From Ettlia oleoabundans (Eukaryota; Chlorophyta; Chlorophyceae; Chlamydomonadales): a stretch of DNA of 35,371 bases. This document shows, piece after piece, positions 31,977 to 35,371 of the stretch; the first letter of the stretch is position 1, and each line of letters starts with the position of its first letter. Under the pieces are notes generated by a model. It saw nothing but the letters and a program-made list of their open reading frames with translations, searched no databases and was not told the DNA's origin. The position numbers were made by a program, and so were the translations under genes. Where the stretch lies: contig JAAMXP010004613.1 in the NCBI GenBank assembly GCA_019693395.1, forward strand, positions 1 to 35,371. The letters are read 5' to 3'.

Positions 31977-32277
31977 AGATTGCGCTGAGCTGTCTGGGCA
32001 GTGCAGACGCGGGTCGGACCTTCCTAACCAATTACAACATATGGCAGCGCCATAGAGGTGCATAAACAAGAACATGTGCTACTTGTAGTACAAGGCAAGT
32101 AAAGTCTTTTGAGAGGCAGCAGTATTGTTGGGCAGCTCAGCCTGCAATGGCAGGCAGAACTGGGCAACCTGTGCGGCCCTGGCCGGGGCGTCCGCGTATA
32201 AACAGGCAAACGATTGCAGTTGGGCGTCCCTGCAGTCCTCTGACAACAATGGTTTTATAACAAGATGCTTGTTCATG
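31977..32277. other. Amine oxidase 3' flank
   Basis: Contains the TGTAA signal at 32032-32036. No Walker A or other coding block was found that could extend the ABC fragment. Confidence 0.5.
32032..32036 (-). terminator. Poly(A) signal TGTAA, amine oxidase gene
   Basis: Minus-strand TGTAA, 242 bases after the copper amine oxidase stop. Confidence 0.6.
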
Positions 32278-35200
32278 TCACACTGATCCATTTGCGACAC
32301 CATTAGCCGTGCCATTGGCGGTCCCATTGGCGCAGCACCCGTTTGCCAGCTTGCTTGCTGCATTGCAGGGCCGCCAGGAACACAGCAGCTACCAAAGTTG
32401 CAGGAGGCCTTGCAAAAGATGTCAAATGCATGAGAGCACAGAACATCTTCCTCGCATGAATCCACAGGCTAGGCGTTCAGCGCATCTCCTCTCACTGAAG
32501 CCAATGCGCGCCCTTTTCTCACAGCACAGCGATTCGTGCAACCCTTTGCAAGGCGCCCACCTTTGTTCGGCCCCGGTGGGAGGTCCCTTCCAGGATTGTA
32601 GTCAAAGAATCCAAACGGCTTGAGGTGGAAGCCCACCACCTCACAAGGCATGACCGGGAAGTCCTCAGGGCGCGGCACATGGGTGGCCCCAAAGGTGTGC
32701 CACAGGACCGGGTCCGCACCGGCCAAGCTGCGATTCTGCAGGCGAAGAAAGGTGGCATTCGAGCGTTGTGGTCGCAATGCACTGGTCTTGCTGTGACAGC
32801 AGCATGATGGGCAGGGCAGCAGACCAGGCGTTGGGGCTGGTTAGTTGTGTTGGCAGTAGGGACAAAGTGCTGCAAATTAGGCATATGATGTGCAGGTGCT
32901 GCCCTGCTGCTCTGCTATGCCGCTGCTCCTCTGGCCATGTTGCTGTTCCTTCTCCTACTGCTGCTGCTTTTGCTGTTGCTGGAGTGCAGGACTTTGACGG
33001 TCAGCTTAGCGGAGGTCAGTTCTGTGCCATGCACATCCCCAAAACAAATTGCACACACCTTTGCTGTCCACTTGGGCAAGCCATCCCCACCAGGGTGCTG
33101 CATTGTGTAGTCCCCAGCCGGCCAGCGCTCTGCAGGTCACCCGCGGGTTGAGATCGTGATGTAGCCGCCAGCTTTGCAATGCTGGCATGGCTGTCCTTGC
33201 AAAGGGGCCACAGCGCAACGTTACAACCAGCCGCCCAACAAACTTCTGTAGCATGAATGGCTGCAACTGCTCCTGGCAATTTGGTTGCTGATGTACCGCA
33301 GACTGCACCTTCATCGCTGTGTGGTGTGACCCACAAATGCTTGGTAGCAAACACGCCCCGCTTGGCGATGCTGCTGCTTGGGGCCGCCAGCAGCAGCGGG
33401 GCGTGTGTTGGCATCAGCTTGTAAGCAACAGGCTTGCCTGCATGCGGGAGCAAACCAGCATAACGAGCTGAGCTCAGGCCTGTCAGGCCTGTGTTACATA
33501 ATCCCGCTAAGGACCCAACCAAATCTGGGCACCGGCCTCTAGAACATCGTGCTGCCAGTGACAGGTGGTGCCGCCGACCTCCCAGGGCTACAGCTGCGGC
33601 GCCACCAGCAACATACCGCCAGCTAGCAGCGCACCGGTGGCAGGGTGGGTGGAGGCTGGGTTCTTGATCTTCCAGTACCGGCCCATGCTGGCATCGCACT
33701 TACGCTGCGCCTCTGCAGCACGGCACAGTAGGCAGCGGGCGGCAGAAGCGTGAGCTTGCAATCTCCCGAGGCACCCATATAAGTAGACTTGACCATGTGC
33801 ATGGGGAGCGGATATGCTTGGGCATGCAACCAGCCTGCCTTTATCAGCAGCTGCTAGCAAGCAGGTGTCTTCAGCAGGTAGTGGCGCTACACAGTTAGCC
33901 TGGCCCCCAAAGTCGGCAAAGAAGTGCAAGTAGAGGGCCCTGCCTGACTCTGTGAGCAAATCTGTCTCCTTCACTGTGAATGCGTTGCCAGCGGGATTAT
34001 CTGGCCCCTGCAGCAGCGCCACGGCCTCCACCTGCATATACACAGAGGCAGCTAAAACGTCTTGTCACCACAAAAAGCTGGGGGAGGCAGAAGAGTGCAG
34101 GGTTGCAGCCAGGCAGTAGCCATTAGGGAGCCATTCACTCGTCCAGGTCTCAGGCTTCATGTGTAGGTTATACAGGGTGCCACCCTCATGCCAACTTCAG
34201 CTTGCTTTGAGCCAGCAGGGCGGCTCTGCATCCAGGTTCTGGCACTTTAGTGCATCCAACCCACCTCTGACACCACGAGCCCCGCGCCGCCGTCTTCATC
34301 ATCCACAGCGGCGTCGATGCGCATGCTGAACATGTGCTGGTGGTACTGCGCGTTCACGCCCGGCGCTACAAGGGTGCCCCACGATGGAGCTGCAGGGTCC
34401 TCCCCTGCAGGCCAATCATCGGGGTGTTTTCAGAAGCCGCATCAAAATACCAGAAGACAACCACAGCATATATGTCTGCTGCAGAGTGAATGCGGAAGGT
34501 CGGTGTAATCTCCCAGCCCTCCCAACCTGTGCCTGCTGTGCGCTCAAACAATGCTGACCTGGCGACACCATGTTGGTGGAAAGTTCCCCTGTCAGCTTGA
34601 TCTCATAACCAATCGTGCCATCCTGCACGTGGCAGATTTTTTCAACACTGAGTGAAAAGCAAGACAAGGTCACGTGCATGCCAAAGTGCAGGTAGCTGTG
34701 CTGTAACCGCCGCCAATGCTTCCAATGCTACCCCCCTTGTTGCTGCCGTACGAGAACTCTTGCTTTCACTCTCAACGGTGATACACACCTGATACAGCAT
34801 ATAATACATCAAGTACTCGTAGTTCACCTGCAAGTCCACACAACCTGTTACTGAAAAGCTGCGAGGCCTGCACCACCATGCACCTACCACCTGCTTGCAG
34901 CACATGTCGTGCTCTGCTCTATGCATAACACTTGAAAAAGAGCCATACCGCAATTTCTGTTCATTTGCTCACCACAGTGCAGATGAAAGAGAGGACAAGG
35001 CGGCGGGAGCGCCGCACTTCTGAGTGCCCGTTCCTGAACTCCATGTGTTTCCACAGGATGCCTGCGTCCTCCTCGTGCATGCACACAGCCTTCTTGATCA
35101 GCACTGGCTCACCTGCAGAATGTGGAATCAGCGGCATGACATGTTTATAGTTTGGGCGGGATCATGTGTGTGTTTGCATGAGTACAGGGGGCATGGCAGC

Positions 35201-35371
35201 GGCCATATTGACACTGGGGGTGGTTGCAGATATTTGCTGCGCTTTCACCACAATTTGCCCAGCCGGCAATAGCTATACTGCCGTCCACCCTACCCTTGCT
35301 GTTGTTCAGCACCGCATCATAGTAGTGTATGTTACCCAGGCAGTCACAACCCAGCTCAAGGCTGTTGGCGC
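32278..35371 (-). CDS. Copper amine oxidase, C-terminal half (partial)
   Basis: Quinone enzyme that oxidises primary amines to aldehydes, ammonia and H2O2. The gene runs off the right edge; 365 C-terminal residues are present in eleven exons: 35294-35371 (partial), 34973-35112, 34789-34827, 34559-34622, 34265-34404, 33944-34031, 33617-33712, 33309-33437, 33059-33129, 32561-32735, 32278-32357. Seen: [23 protein letters not shown], whose first Tyr (34819-34821) is the TPQ cofactor precursor; [15 protein letters not shown]; copper ligands HQH (34334-34342) and THVPRPED (His at 32679-32681); [20 protein letters not shown]. All cofactor and copper residues in this half are kept. The intron 33713-33943 is GC-AG, fixed by the TESEAQR match. 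The last exon (ANGT-type repeats) is less certain; without it the frame would stop at 32469. Compartment cannot be judged without the N-terminus. Confidence 0.95.

Noticed and set aside
1..35371. CRISPR arrays, tRNA/rRNA genes, intact transposons, viral genes
   Set aside because: No spaced direct repeats, no tRNA B-box with arms, no transposase or reverse transcriptase motifs found by eye.

Overview
The window looks like nuclear DNA of a green alga, most likely a Chlorella-type trebouxiophyte. Genes are split into many short exons with GT-AG and a few GC-AG introns. Several 3' ends carry the chlorophyte poly(A) signal TGTAA. Predicted proteins combine plant-type families (START-domain membrane protein, PI-synthase type CDP-alcohol transferase, Raf-like/TKL kinase) with an animal-like heme oxygenase and a chitin-deacetylase-like enzyme. 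No bacterial operon, CRISPR array, tRNA/rRNA gene or intact transposon was seen. Gene models were built by hand by matching splice sites, reading-frame phase and family motifs; exon edges without a family constraint are less certain.

Layout, left to right: a doubtful small membrane-protein gene (483-966, -); heme oxygenase (1649-3679, -) divergent from a metallothionein (4688-5172, +); an unrecognised, probably plastid-targeted protein (5925-8221, +); a small hydrophilic protein (9242-10011, -); a secreted polysaccharide deacetylase (10754-12928, -); a 17-exon receptor-like kinase (13436-19241, -); an alpha/beta hydrolase with membrane segments (20496-24433, -); a START-domain membrane protein (25967-28817, -) divergent from a phosphatidylinositol-synthase-like enzyme (29298-30258, +); a truncated, degenerate ABC-ATPase fragment (30897-31976, -); and the C-terminal half of a copper amine oxidase running off the right edge (32278-35371, -).

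The most striking object is the kinase gene. Its signal peptide is followed by a complete but catalytically dead RNase T2/S-RNase-like ectodomain, then a Pro/Ser-rich stalk, one transmembrane helix, a basic juxtamembrane segment and a TKL kinase domain with DFN in place of DFG. I do not know of a described receptor kinase with a T2-RNase ectodomain. Other points: the heme oxygenase has Gly at the position of the distal catalytic Asp; two GC-AG introns are fixed by homology and a third is likely; a 16-bp perfect hairpin lies in one 3' flank; and two convergent transcription units probably overlap at their 3' ends.

The genes do not form one pathway. Neighbouring themes are heme/metal/stress handling (heme oxygenase, metallothionein, copper amine oxidase), cell surface (deacetylase, receptor kinase) and membrane lipids (hydrolase, START protein, PI synthase).
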